From Trichosporon coremiiforme (lineage: Eukaryota; Basidiomycota; Tremellomycetes; Trichosporonales; Trichosporonaceae): DNA of 64,000 nt. Shown here piece by piece: positions 1-11,312 of this stretch. The notes beneath the pieces are model-generated. The model saw nothing but the letters and a program-made list of their open reading frames with translations. It was not told where the DNA came from and ran no database searches. Made by a program: the position numbers and the translations under genes. The stretch is from assembly GCA_039545355.1 (NCBI GenBank), contig BCJJ01000014.1, positions 747,914 to 811,913 of the forward strand, in the 5' to 3' direction. Each line of letters starts with the position of its first letter. Within the stretch, counting starts at the first letter, position 1.

Positions 1-1069
1 CCTCTGGCTTCCTCGGCACTTACATTGTGCAGGAGCTGCTGAAGCGTGGCTTCAAGGTCCGCGCCGTCGTCCGCGACGACAAGAAGGGAGAGTACATGCA
101 GAAGAACTGGCCTGGAACCGAGTATGTGATCGTCAAGGACATGAACGCGGTAAGCATCTCAGCATCTTAGCATCAGCTGCCCTTCCCTTGACAATTTAGC
201 TGACCTCAGCCCGGCGCCTACGACCACGTCGTTGACGGCATCGACGGCATCATCCACGTCGCCTCCCCCCTCGACGTCGCGAACACCGGCCACCCCGATG
301 AGGTCATTGGTCCCGCTGTTGTGGGCGTCGAGAACCTCCTCAAGGCGGTCGAAGGCTCGAAGACGCTGAAGCGTTTCGTGCAGATCAGCTCCATCGCCGC
401 CATCGCCGGTCTCCCCGACGGAACCCCCAAGACCTACACAGAGGAGGTGTGGAACGACGCCGACGTCGACAAGTGCTACGAGCTCGGCGCCCCCGCCCCC
501 GGTCCGCTCAAGTACATTGCGAGCAAGACGAAGGCTGAGCGCGCGTTCTGGAAGTGGTTCGAGGGCGACCGCAGCTTCGACGCTGTCGCTATTCTGCCCG
601 GCATGGTGAGTCGAACAGATCTGCGAGGTAGATTGGGGCGCTGACGGTACAGATCCTGGGCCCGCCCAAGGAGTACGGCTCCGACAAGGCCATCGGCGGC
701 ACGAACAGCTGGGTCGCCGCCTACGCCGGAAAGGACAACTACGGCACCGACTTTGAGTTCTGGTCGACCGTGGACGTGCGCGACGTCGCCGACGCCACTG
801 TCTCCGCGCTCAGTGTCCCCGAAGCCGCGGGCGAGCGCTTCATCATTGCCGCCGCTCCCTTGTTCGGAAACGAGGTCGCGGCGATCGCCGAGGAGTACTT
901 CCCCGCCGCCCCGACCAAGGCCAACAAGGATCCCGCGTTCCAGAAGCAGCAGAAGGACCGCGCCACTGTCTTTGACGGCTCGAAGGCGACCAAGATTCTC
1001 GGCACCAACTACAGGCCCAAGGAGGAGAGTATCCGCGACCTGTTCGAGGTCGTCAAGTCGAGGCAGTGA
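1..1069 (+). CDS. Extended SDR reductase, GRE2/dihydroflavonol-reductase-like, 5' truncated by window
   Basis: This is the 3' part of an NAD(P)-dependent extended short-chain dehydrogenase; relatives reduce aldehydes, ketones or dihydroflavonol-type substrates in the cytosol. The window opens inside the glycine-rich nucleotide-binding loop (SGFLG, followed by a VRAVVRDD strand). Three exons are read: 1-149, 210-605 and 653-1069, joined by introns of 60 and 47 bp (GTAAGC...CAG and GTGAGT...CAG), both in phase 0. The catalytic YxxxK is visible as YIASK in exon 2, preceded by an ISSIA strand carrying the conserved Ser. The C-terminal substrate domain has the VDVRDVADA motif typical of the family. 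The stop is TGA at 1067-1069. The first few tens of residues and the promoter lie outside the window. The substrate cannot be told from sequence. Confidence 0.88.
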
Positions 1070-1554
1070 GCCTACGATCGGCAAGATGGCAAGAAGTAGG
1101 AAGTGGGATACCACTCAAACATGAATACATTATCCGGTAGTGCCACAGCAACTTACGGGGACTGCACTGACCGTAGCCGCGTAGCCGTGATCGAGGCTCA
1201 TGTCCTTGCCCACGGCTGACGCCATCACTGACGACCAGGTGCCTCATGACGCGCTGGCTGATGAGGCGCGGCTATCCTCACGCGAGCGGGCACTTCACAA
1301 CATGATCAGGCTGCACTGCTGCACTCGTGAATTGCATATGCCGCGCTAACCTCGGAACCAACGCTCTCCGTTACCTTGGGACCCTGTCAGCGGGCAATGA
1401 GGTAGAATGAAGAGCCGCGTAGCGCACGAGCTATGTTGGCGTACCAAATCTTCGCGTACCAAATCTTCGCCACAACATTGAGATTTAAGGCGTGCCGCGG
1501 CCGCTTGGACCTCTTTCATCCCACTCCACTTCTTGCATAACGACAAAGAGTAAC
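1070..1554. other. Intergenic, no gene seen
   Basis: Space between the SDR stop and the first ATG of the broken coiled-coil gene. It should hold the SDR 3' UTR and the next promoter. A short imperfect direct duplication (ACCAAATCTTCGCGT followed by ACCAAATCTTCGCC) lies near 1443-1471. No coding bias or RNA gene is seen. Confidence 0.6.
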
Positions 1555-2765
1555 ATGTTTCGGAACGTACGTATCGCTTGTATCTTCCCTCGCCCCGCTC
1601 TGCTGACCCCAGCGCCGCCCCGATCTAAAGACGAGAACTACGTCTTCATCCTCGAAGGCGCCGAGGAGTCGCTCTCGCAGAAAGTCTCAGGCCTGAACCT
1701 CGAGAGCGACATCGTGACGGTCCCCACCCTAAACGCCGGCGCCCACGGCGCCCTCTCCCACCAAGACTTCCTGGACGACTTCATCGGCTCCCTCTCCAAG
1801 GTACAGACGGACAGGGAGTCGCGCTTCCGCGCCGCGCTCACTCGCCTCCGAAACCGCCGCCAATTCCCGACTCGCCGACGTCGAGGCGCGCTGGACCGAA
1901 TCGCTGAAGGAGGAACAGGCCAAGTCTGCCCGTCTGTCCGAGGAGCTGGCGACAGTGAAGGAACGCGAGTCCCAGCTCGTATTCAAGCTCGCATGCGTCG
2001 CGACCGAGCTCGGCGGTCTCGAGCCCGTGATCAAGGATCTCGGCGTCGACGAGTCTGCAGTGCAGAAGTGGTGGGACGAGAAGCAGGCTGCGGAGCGGCG
2101 CGAGGTCGACATCAAGATGGCGCGCACCAAGGCGGCCATGGAGGCTGCCGCGAAGGAAAGGGCAGACAAGCTGAGGACCGAGCAGGAGAAGAGCGCGCGC
2201 GCGCGCGCGTGTCTCGCGCGAGAAGGCGGAGAAGGAACGCGAGGAATCCACCCTCCAGGCCCTCATTGCGGGCTTTGACCGGTTTCCATGTAACGTGACC
2301 TGCTCCCCGCGCCGGTGCCACCTCGACTCGACGCTGTACTTTCTCGTGCAGTGGTGTCCCGAGATGAAGATCCACTTCGCGAACCGGCACACTACGGTGG
2401 GCCAAGTCCTCCTCTTCGCGGAGGCCCAGGGGCTGGACTGGAGCAAGATGCAGTGGGAGGTGCGCTTCACCGATGACAGCGGATACAACGAAGACGCGCA
2501 CCGCAAGGGCATCGACGTGCCCGCGACGCTCGCCATGATTCGCGACTGGGCACTGCAGTACCTCAGGGAGAACCCCGGTGTTGTCCGCAAGACGGCACAG
2601 TTGGATTGGTACGCTATCTCCCGCGAGCAGTATGAGGCTATCAAGACGGAGGAGCGGAAGGGCGTGAGTCTGCAGGACTCGGAGCTGGAAACGTTTTACT
2701 CTTGGATGTGGTGTGCGCAGAAGTATGTTCATAGCGCACGCTGGTTCGTCCGGGGCCAGCAGTAA
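1555..2765 (+). pseudogene. Coiled-coil protein gene with two apparent frame breaks
   Basis: Unrecognised protein. Coding bias and continuous-looking sequence run through all three plus frames in turn. Frame 1 covers the N-terminus (MFRN..., then a segment with ILEGAEESLSQK and FLDDFIGSL). Frame 2, from about 1835, is a Lys/Glu/Ala-rich helix that reads as a coiled coil (TESLKEEQAKSARLSEEL and onward). Frame 3, from about 2210, continues the charged helix (SREKAEKEREEST) into a globular C-terminal domain rich in Trp and Tyr that ends at TAG 2763-2765. No GT...AG intron of sensible length joins frames 1 and 2. The frame 2-to-3 change falls in a GC dinucleotide run at 2193-2209. Either the locus is a pseudogene or an assembly contains two indels. 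A possible 5' intron (about 1567-1612) is optional, because the reading frame is open through it. The start ATG at 1555 is the first Met consistent with the frame. Confidence 0.5.
2193..2209 (+). repeat. (GC)8.5 dinucleotide run at a coding frame break
   Basis: Seventeen bases of alternating G and C inside the coiled-coil coding segment. The frame that carries the coiled coil upstream differs from the one that carries it downstream, so the run is the most likely site of a slippage indel or a sequencing error. Confidence 0.9.
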
Positions 2766-4660
2766 CCAGTTGTACTCTGTTGTAGTCAGTCGTAGCCTGT
2801 CCATGGGCAACGCATGTACCCTCAGCGCACTCTGTCCTCTTTCTTGGCACTACTCCATCCCATCGTTTATCGAAAGTGCAGTCCAAGTTTGCACGGTATC
2901 TACCTCCGCCTTATCCATGTCCTCTCTCGTAGTGCCCGCTTCTCAATGTGTGCACCCTAAGGCTATCTGAAGGTCAGCTCCTGTAGATCCCAGGTAGCTC
3001 ACGTCTGAAACTCTCTCGAGCTGCTCTCGCAGTCCACAATGAGCCCTCCGCTAGCCCACGTCTAGCCCGATGGTCTGGCGGTCTGGGGTGAGCTACAGTG
3101 CACGGAGCCGTGAGCTCGATCGGCCGAACCGCGCTGGCAAACCTGGAGTGTGTGACTCACATATGGCAGGGGCGCTTTTTCATGTGGCCGTGACGGGATA
3201 GCACTGTCAAGTCAGCTCGTCATTTCCTGATAAGCTAACCATCGAGACGAGGGGTTCTCCTCTTGGTCATTGTGTGCCCTAGTGTGCCGACGCGGTCCTG
3301 ACGAGTCAGCTCAATCGCACATCTGTTCAGCTACCTGTCCAGAGCAGAGGTTACCGCTAGATTGGTGGCAGAGCAACGGCTCGCTGTGTGTCAGCTTCGT
3401 TCGTACAAGCGAAACTCACCCTCCAGGTCTTTATGATTGGTGTGGGGGTGAGTCCCGTGACACTAACAGGGGAATACTCTGCCACAGGGGTGCTGGTAAT
3501 GCTGCTGTCAGCTCTCGAAGTGCACCGTAGCTGTGGTAATGTCTCGGGTGATAAAGAGGATACTCACGTGTCAAGAACACCGCGACGTGGCTGCCCATTA
3601 CTGCCTGCTGCGCCTCGCTCTGGCCCTCTTGCCGCACCCACGGAGGACTGCGTCAGATGCCATGATCACTCGTCGCCTTGACAGTGTGGTGTGGAGTGGT
3701 AGAGGTAAGCGTTCAATTGGTTGCAGAAGATGAGGTGGCACGTCGCTCAGTCCTTAGTCGCGAAGACAACGGAGGGTTTGGAGATGAGTGAGGAGGTGGT
3801 CGCCACGAGGAGCAGTGAGCGTCGAGCAGAGCAGCAGGCAGCTGGCCTAGAGTGTCGTGCACATATGTCCGGCCGTCCGGCCCTCTCCGTGCTAGGTCAA
3901 GTGGTGTCAGTCAATCCTATGGAATGCCCGGCCGTCCGGTCCTCTGAGAGTGTGGAGTGAGAGTGAGTTGAAGAACGAGCTTTGAGCGTCCAGATGTGCT
4001 TCTTATATATCTTTCAGGCTGCCCCTGGCCAGTGGAGGGGAGCTTGACTATGTCACAACGAGATGTGACTCGGAAGTGAGACTGTGGTGAGCTCGGTGCG
4101 AAGTCGGCGCGAGATAGCACTGGCGTAGCAGCAAACGACGCAAGGGACGAGATCCTCACATAATGCAGCTGGCGTCGCCTCTGTGTGCTGGTGTTCTGGG
4201 AGCGAGGACGGTGCAATTGTACGACGCCGCAGGCGGCAGACGGTGCGTTGGATGAGATCCGCGCACGTTGAAGGAGGCGACGACGCTCCTTGGCGGTGCA
4301 AACTGTGCGAAGGTGCGAGTCGCGAGATCTGTCAGCACATACCGCGATCTCGATGGGGTATGTCCCAACACTGCTGCTGTGAGCATTTGAGTGGGAGTAC
4401 GTCGTGAAATAGATCATCAGCCAGGCAGTGTGAGAGTCTCAGTCGAACGCTTGCCACATGAGCACATAGTGCCGGAGGTCCCTCGACTCAGGATAGCCTT
4501 ACTCTCGATATTCCCCTTTCTGTTTCCCATTCGCTTCGAGACCCCTTGAACGTCCCGGAAACCCAACGCTGTTGCCGAGGACGCTCAGAGCACGTCCAGT
4601 GCCACAGTCCCGTGCGGTCCGGCTTAGCAATGATCACCCAAGAATCATTCTAATATCTAA
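2766..4660. other. Long intergenic stretch, no gene supported
   Basis: About 1.9 kb with only short ORFs lacking the codon bias of neighbouring genes. GGCCGTCCGG occurs twice, near 3871 and 3932, in similar contexts. Nothing assignable is seen. Confidence 0.5.
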
Positions 4661-4743
4661 GGTCGCGTGGCCCAATGGCAAGGCGTCTGACTACGATTAG
4701 TAGTTCTATCAGGAGATTGCGGGTTCAATCCCCGTCGTGACCT
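4661..4743 (+). tRNA. tRNA-Arg (anticodon ACG) with 11-nt intron
   Basis: A full cloverleaf can be drawn. The acceptor GGTCGCG pairs with CGTGACC (one T-G wobble). The D arm contains GTGGCCCAATGGCAAGGC. The anticodon stem TCTGA pairs with TCAGG, around loop bases C-T-A-C-G-A and a final A. The T stem GCGGG pairs with CCCGT around TTCAATC. Anticodon bases 34-36 read ACG, which decodes CGU and, after wobble inosine formation, CGC and CGA. An 11-nt insertion (TTAGTAGTTCT) follows position 37, the canonical site of nuclear tRNA introns, so tRNA-splicing endonuclease would be needed. Position 4743 is taken as the discriminator. A five-T Pol III stop follows at once. Confidence 0.93.
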
Positions 4744-4747
4744 TTCC

Positions 4748-4752
4748 TTTTT
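4748..4752 (+). terminator. Pol III T-run terminator of tRNA-Arg
   Basis: Five consecutive T residues begin five bases after the tRNA 3' end, the usual RNA polymerase III stop signal. Confidence 0.75.
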
Positions 4753-5864
4753 GCTTCCTCTGCCCTTCTTTCGTCCATCTGAGGCTTGGACGGACGGCGG
4801 TAGACGTCGGTGGGCAGCAGTGGAGCAAGCAGAAACGAACTTTTTTCTGATGCCGATGATTTCCGGTGGAGGTGGAGGTGGAGATTCAGGCACGCAATTC
4901 TTGCACGTGACTCTGGGTTTTCGGCCAAGGGCTACAGCGAGGGCGTCAGCGGCTGGCTTGACGTCACCCCTGCCTGACGCAGCGTGCCCCAGCGGGCGCT
5001 TAGCTGAAGACTTGGCGCGCAGGCGTTCGTCGGTGTGCGGGTGCGTCAATAGCGGCGGCCTCGTCGCCGGGCGGCATGCTCCGTTGGATGGAGGCACGTT
5101 GCAGTTGCGAGGACCGGGTTGAGTGTCACTGACACGTCGGTGGCGAGAGGCTGCGCGAGCGGTGTCAAGGCGGCGGTGATTGAGCTGCACGTAGCGATCT
5201 GTTGCCACCCACGGTGTAGCTGGGCGAGCGGCGGTGTGGAAGAATTCTGAAAGTTCAAGGCGATGGTGCTGTGTCCCAAAGTAGTGAGGATCAAGCTCAA
5301 CGCTCGACGGGACGAGTGTGAGTTGCAGTCGCTGACATGTCGGCCATCTGATCTTGCCCGCTGATGTTGTTGCCACCCGACCGAGAGGAGCGAAGAGCTG
5401 AGGAACGTCGGAGTATGAGTGGCTCAACCGCACCCCGCCAAAGGTTAGGTTATTGAGTTGCTGGAGAGGGTCGTACACGGTCGACTGCTGTGAGGAAGAC
5501 CAAGGACAGGAGAGTTGTAGCGGGTAATGATGAGGTGTGTTTGAACAAGCAGATGTTAGAAGGAAGGCGCAAGGATGATCGGACCGAAGCGGCAGAACGT
5601 CGGTGCCGTTAGTGTCCTCGATACCAGACCGGCAGCGATCTCCGGCTTGCCGACGTCCGATGTCCTGGTAATGAGCTAGAGCAGATAAGCAAGGTCGAGA
5701 CCCGTCAGTGCATGGGTGAGGAGGTGAGTGGACTGAGACACGGCCGGTGCCCCGGGGCGCAACTCAGGGTGGAGGTTATCTTAGCGTATGTGGCACTTGC
5801 TGTCCATGGCATGAGTCTATGTTACAATTATACACGTCTTCGCGTTCTTCGATGCTGGCGATGC
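4753..5864. other. Intergenic, no gene supported
   Basis: Between the tRNA and the 3' end of PUT2. A long minus-strand open frame crosses the tRNA gene and shows no family motif, so it is treated as chance. A GGTGGA tandem lies at about 4864-4881. The part nearest 5864 should be PUT2 3' UTR. Confidence 0.5.
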
Positions 5865-7606
5865 TTAAACAAGGTTCGAGGGGTAGATGTACTCCTCGGG
5901 GTTGATGTAGTTGTCCTTGATGGAGCGGGCAGAGAGGAAACGGTAGAAGATCGACATAGAGCCGGCCTTGTCGTTGGTTCCAGAAGCGCGGGCACCACCT
6001 GTTGTTGTCAGCTGTTTTTCCACTTTTCCACCTTTCCACGACTCTTTCTACACCTCCAAAACGTACCAAAGGCCTGTTGCCCGACGACCGCTCCCGTACA
6101 CTTGTCATTCTGGTAGAAGTTGCCTGCACAGCTCTGCAGACGGCGAGTCATCTTGTCGAGAGCGAGACGGTCCTGGGCGAAGACAGATCCGGTGAGACCG
6201 TACTCGGTGGTGGTGTCGATAAGCTCCATGGTCTTCTCGAGGTCCTCGTCCTCGTAGACGTAGACGGTCATGACCGGGCCGAAGATCTCCTTCTCCATCG
6301 TGAGGCTCTTGGGGTCCTTGGTGAGGATGACGGTAGGCTCGACGAAGTAGCCCTTCGACTTGTCACCCTTGCCACCAGCGAGGATCTCACCACCGTCCTT
6401 CTTGGCCTGCTCGATCATGCTAGTGATGCGCTCGTAAGCCTTTGCGTCGATGACGGGGCCGGTGAAGTTGTCGAACTCGTAGCAGGGGCCGATCTTGATC
6501 TTCTGAGTCTGCGAAACGAGCTCATCCTTGAAGCCACCCTCCCAGAGCGAGCGGGGGACGTAGCAGCGGCCGAGAGCAGAGCACTTCTGGCCAGAGTACT
6601 CGAAGGCACCGCGGATAGCCTGAACAACGCCGCTCTTGATGTCGGCCGAGGGGTGGTAGAGATGGAAGTTCTTGCCGCCGGTCTCACCGACAATACGGGG
6701 GTAGCCGCGGTAGTTGTCAATGTTCATGGCAATGTCCTTCCAGAGCTGGCGGAAGACCTGGGTCGAGCCGGTGAAGTGGAGACCAGCGAAGGCCTTGTGC
6801 TCAATGCACTGCTTGACAATCTCGGGAGGGTTGCCGGGAACGAACTGGATGACACCCTGAGGAAGACCAGCCTCAATGAGGATCTTGTAGATCAGGTACG
6901 AGGCGTAGGTGGCCATGGGCGAGGGCTTCCAGACAACAACGTTGCCAAGAATGGCAGGGACAACGGTGAGGTTGCCGCCGATGGCGGTGAAGTTAAATGG
7001 GGTGACGGCGAGAACGAAGCCCTCAAGAGCGCGGTACTCAGTACGGTTCCAGACACCGGGCGAGTTGGCAGCGGGCTGGATGGTGTAGAGCTGGTCGACG
7101 AACTTGACCGAGAAGCGCAGGAAGTCGGCAAGCTCAGCGGCAGCGTCGATCTCAGCCTGCCAGGCGTTCTTTCCCTGGCCGAGCATGGTGGCGGCCATGA
7201 TGTCGTAGCGGTACTTGCCGGCAACGAGGTCGGCGGCCTTCAGGAAGATGGAGGCCTTGTCGGCCCAGGGGAGAGCCTCCCACTCGGGCTTGATCTTGAG
7301 CGCGCCGTCAATGGCGGCGGAGACAGTCTCGGGAGTGGCGCAGTGGTACTCGGCGAGGTTGTTCTTGTGGTCGTGGGGCATGGGCTGCGAGCCCTTGTCG
7401 TTCGAGCGGATCTCCTTGCCGTTCACGATACAGGGGACGTCGTAAGGCGCAGCCTTGCCAACCTTGGCGAGAGCCTCCTCGAGGCCCTTACGGTCGGCAG
7501 AGCCAGGTCCGTAGGAGCGCTAATTGTCAGCTGAGTCGCATACATCGAAGCTGATACTCACCATGGGCTCGTTCTGGATCTCGGGAACCTTGAAGGTGGC
7601 AGCCAT
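5865..7606 (-). CDS. PUT2: Delta-1-pyrroline-5-carboxylate dehydrogenase (ALDH4-type)
   Basis: Mitochondrial aldehyde dehydrogenase that oxidises glutamate semialdehyde (P5C) to glutamate with NAD+, the second step of proline use. Three exons: 7606-7562, 7519-6067 and 5998-5865, with introns of 42 and 68 bp. Family marks are AVTPFNFTAIGGNL in the NAD-binding domain, the general-base Glu in VGETGGKNFH, the nucleophile Cys in SGQKCSALGRC, and the closing GQQAFGGARASGTNDKAG, which forms only after intron 2 is removed. The protein ends NYINPEEYIYPSNLV, close to other fungal enzymes. The total is about 540 residues, normal for the family. The first exon is a short N-terminal piece with no strong presequence. 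Antisense ORFs across it are shadows. Confidence 0.96.
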
Positions 7607-8379
7607 TGTTGCGAGCTAGATCAAGTCGTTCTGGTGTACGAGAGTGGAGTTCTAGGTCTGCTCGTTGCTGTAGGCAATGAGGGGAGGGGGAGGAGGTTGA
7701 AACAACGAAGATAGGTGGGAATCCGGCTGACACGGCGCACTCTATGTACTCGAACAGAACTCTGCGCTTGCCGCCCCTAGCCGCGCTGGTATCTGCGGTA
7801 TGCAAGGTGAGGGCGCTTAGTACCGTCATGTGCGCAGCGGGGCCGGAGGGGCGGGGCATGATCCGGATGTCAGATGCCCACCAATCTCCCTCCAGCCTCT
7901 GGCCCCTGGGACTCTGGCGATCAGCCAGATCCGGCAGAAATCCGCACCCCGGCCCCCCACGTGAGCCCCGCTGCGCCGCTGCGGGCTCTCAGCTGACGCA
8001 ATTCCAGACTTTCACCATGCTTGTCACCGCATGCATCGCCGAGCACGCCGGAAAAGTCTGCAAAGATCTTCAACATAACGGGTGACCTCTTTGTCACGTG
8101 ACCATCGGCTTCTCGGAGGAGACCGAACCCTGCAAGCTCCCGCCGTATATCGTATCTTGGTAAGCGCGGTGCAGATTCAGCCATGGCTTGCCGGTGCTAA
8201 GCGACCGATAAGCGCGCTAGCCGCCAGGAGTCGCCGGCATGCGCTTAGAAATCTGATATTTTGGCTGCCGCCGTTGTCCACAAAAGCACGAGATGCATCC
8301 CTCCCTCCACTCGCACCTCTCCAACCTCGGTTCTCCCCGAAAGTCTACCCTTGCAGCCAATGTCCAATGTCGAGTCGAT
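7607..8379. other. PUT2 promoter region and RIM13 3' flank
   Basis: About 770 bp between the PUT2 start and the RIM13 stop; both genes are on the minus strand, so this is the PUT2 upstream region. A purine-rich tract at about 7679-7698 is a CT-rich tract on the PUT2 strand, a common core-promoter feature in fungi. No ORF with coding bias is present. Confidence 0.5.
8093..8102. promoter_or_regulatory. GTCACGTGAC palindrome (CACGTG box)
   Basis: A perfect 10-bp palindrome with a CACGTG core about 490 bp upstream of PUT2. In fungi such sites bind bHLH regulators of the Cbf1/Pho4 kind. The regulator and target are inferred only. Confidence 0.35.
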
Positions 8380-11312
8380 CTAGTCCACGCTGAACGCCGC
8401 GTCCGCCCATACGTCGAGCACCCAGTCCGCGAGCTCGCCCGTCCCATACGTCGACGGCACAAACACGTAAACGCCGGGGCCGAACTTGGTTCGCCCGATC
8501 GAGACACCACTCATCCGCTCGACGTATGGCCCGCTCGTAGCGACTAACTCGCCAAGCTCGTTTCCGACACCTCGTCGGAAGACCGTCAGGTTGATGGGAA
8601 TCGGACCCGGTGTTGGCAGGTGCAGGCGCGCCTGCAGAGTCGCAGGCGACGAGAACACGACCTCGACGTGCGGGTTGCGGTCGTACTGGTTACCACTGGG
8701 GCGGCCTCCGGCAGTCATCTCACCCCTGCTATCAGCTACTGCCTTGGATTGATGAAGCTTACCATTTTCCAGACACTGATCGACTGAACATGCCCGCACC
8801 TTCCGCAGGAATCGGCGACAGCGAGATCGGAGACGAGGACTCGACACACAGCGAGAACGGTCCCGTATCGTCCTGCTCGTACGAGGAGACGAGGACGGTG
8901 TACGTCCCAGCATCGACATCCGAGATATCGCAGTACGCCATGCCGTACGAATACGCACCAGAGGCAACCACGATCGTATCACTGCTCAACCTGGCTTTGT
9001 CAGTTCTACGCAAGAATCGAGCAACATACTCGTATACCCGCTCTCCGTTACCCCACAGCAGCTTCACGTTCCAGGCCATGTCCTTTGCACCCTGCAGCTC
9101 CAGCCGTAGGGTCGACTTCTTGGCGCCCGCAGTGCCGTTCGTCGGCTGACCGACTGTGAGCTTGTACTGCGGATTAATGAAGTGGAGGGGAAAACCCGGA
9201 TGGCCCCCTGCTGTCCGTTTCGTCAAGGCTGATGTGATCTGAGCATTAGCATAATTCAAAGCTCAAAACGCACAGTTTCACTGAACGGCAGAGCCAGGCT
9301 AACTCTACTCAGGCTCAGCTGCGTGTCCTGCGAGGCGAACGCAGTGAGAGTGAAGCCCGTCTGGAAGTGCCCGCGGTCACGGGAGGCAAGCACGTTGAAT
9401 ATGTTCTCCCCCTCTCGCAAAGGCAAGCGGACGAGAGTGTGCAGGGCATTGGTGTACGGATTCTGAGAGTTAGCGCTTCTCATGGTCGGCAACTCACCGT
9501 CTCTTGGTGCGCTGAGGTGATGATTCGTCCTTTATCGCGACCTTGCCCGCCCTTCGTGTAGTCACGGAACACATGCAGAGCGACATCGTCGAGAACGTTT
9601 TGCCGACACACCTCATGCTGCGACAGCAGAAGCCACACCTCTGCATCCGGTCGCGTAGATGACGCTACGAGTTTGAATCGAGGGTTGGCGCCTATGCATC
9701 AGTAACTTGAGCTCCTCATACGACTCACCCTGAGACAAGTTGTCCGTCTCCACATCTAACGCTTCGGGTCTCGGCCATGACCTGAGCGCGTTAGCTTCGG
9801 CCGACAAGCAGTAGAGCTCACCAGTGTCTGGAGATCGTCTTCGGTAACAGGGCGGGGTCCCAGTTGAGATTTAGCGTCTCGAACTTGCTGCACACCTCAT
9901 CCCAGCTCATGGAGAAAGTGAACCCTAGTGCTCGGTCAGTTTCTGTGGCTCGAGAGTCTTTACGAGTCAACGAACCATTCGCCCGTTCGCCATTCAGGTC
10001 TATGCCCTCCATCTTCTCACTCAGCGTGTGATCCGCACGGGCAAGCCCCGGATCAAAGATGTCCAGCCGGCGGTCGCCGTCCGACTCGCGGATGTCTGTT
10101 GTCAGCAATAGGCGCTCCTCCCGAAATCTTACTGGTGACACCGTACGCGTGCAGCGGTACCATGCCCGCGCTGACGTTCACTCCGGACCCTAGTGTCAAG
10201 ATGACTTGACCCTTCTGCCAAGCATCGTACAGCCGCTTCCACTCCTTCTCTCTTCTGAAGCCGCTGTTCAGGTCTAGATGCTCGGGAATCCACCCGGTGA
10301 ACGCGTAGATGTCCGGCGCAGGGTTGCTCCCGGGTATCGAGTAGCCTCCGCGCGCTTTGAAGTAGCCCTTCACTGCGATCGGGATCCATGCAGGTCCCAA
10401 TGTGGAAGTATCGTTGCGAGCTGTGATGTGCAGAGGACTTTGATCTGTTTTCGAGCGGGGTAGTAAAGCATCGACTACGACCTGATCTGTCAGCTGCTGT
10501 GCGGAGGCCTCGTAGCTCACGCTCCTCCATGCCCCGTTGAGAAGCAGCTTGACGACGTGTTTTGCATTCTCGGACCGTCTCGGTTGTCCTGAAACTGCCT
10601 GAGGATACAGCGCGTCCTGGCAAAGCTGTTTGTCAGTTAAGCTGGAAAGAGTACCTAACTCACGTTCGTTCCCCAGCGCTCATTGTGCGCCAGACAAGAT
10701 CCGATGCCAGCAGTGACACTGCAGTCTGCACCTGGACCTTGGCTAACTTGCCAGTCTGCTCCTTGAAGATTCCAAAGCGACGGAGGCACTTCTGCCCATT
10801 CTGGGTCGTGTGCGAGTTGCTCATCAGCCAACTCAGGTTGCGTCAGGTCCCGATAACGGTCGCCGACGAATTCGCGATCGGGCGGAGGGGCCCTCCATGG
10901 CTCGGCCACTACGTTGTTAAACCTGGAGGCACGGCGGCAGACTGCTGCTTCCTCAGCCTCGTCGTCTATTTCAGCCGCTCCGACACGTCCGCCAAGCTCG
11001 AGGATCCGTTTCTTGACCTTCTCCGCTCGCTCGAGTACCAGGCGCCATTTCTTCGTGACGGTCGGGCGATCGGCCTTTGCGACAAGTGCAGAGGATAGGA
11101 GGTGCGAGTAGGCTTCCGCGGCGGAGATGTAGAGCTGAAACGCTTTGTTCAGTGTCGGCAGCGGAGAGGTGAGTGGGGACAGGGAGCTTATCGACGACTC
11201 GGCAGCAATCGCACGACTGGCTATGTTCTGAGGGAGTCAGCTACTGAATTTCGGGGACAGGAGCACATACGGAAGCGATTTTGAGGCCTTCATTGTAGGT
11301 GTTGAAGGCCAT
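8380..11312 (-). CDS. RIM13: PalB/Rim13 calpain-like cysteine protease
   Basis: Cytosolic calpain-like protease of the ambient-pH (Rim101/PacC) pathway; it is thought to cleave the Rim101/PacC factor at ESCRT-III platforms. At least nine exons with short introns give roughly 800 residues. The N-terminus (AFNTYNEGLKIAS..., later AFQLYISAAEAYSHLL) looks like an MIT domain, the ESCRT-binding module of PalB and calpain-7. The protease core has QGADWQVSQGPGADCSVTA with the active Cys near residue 185, the PalB-type GGYSIPGSNP...GWIPE stretch, and the catalytic His in LHAYGV. Beyond it are two beta-rich segments like the tandem C2-like C-terminal domains of this family. The start at 11312 was chosen because no in-frame upstream Met was seen. 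An unusual feature is that the Asn-Pro-Trp expected after the His is replaced by DIFDPGL. The gene is divergent from the GH5 gene. Confidence 0.85.

Noticed and set aside
4657..5478. 273-residue minus-strand open frame
   Set aside because: It runs through the tRNA-Arg gene, has no coding bias and no recognisable domain.
6002..7534. 510-residue plus-strand open frame opposite PUT2
   Set aside because: Shadow frame; it ignores the clear introns and motifs of the dehydrogenase on the minus strand.
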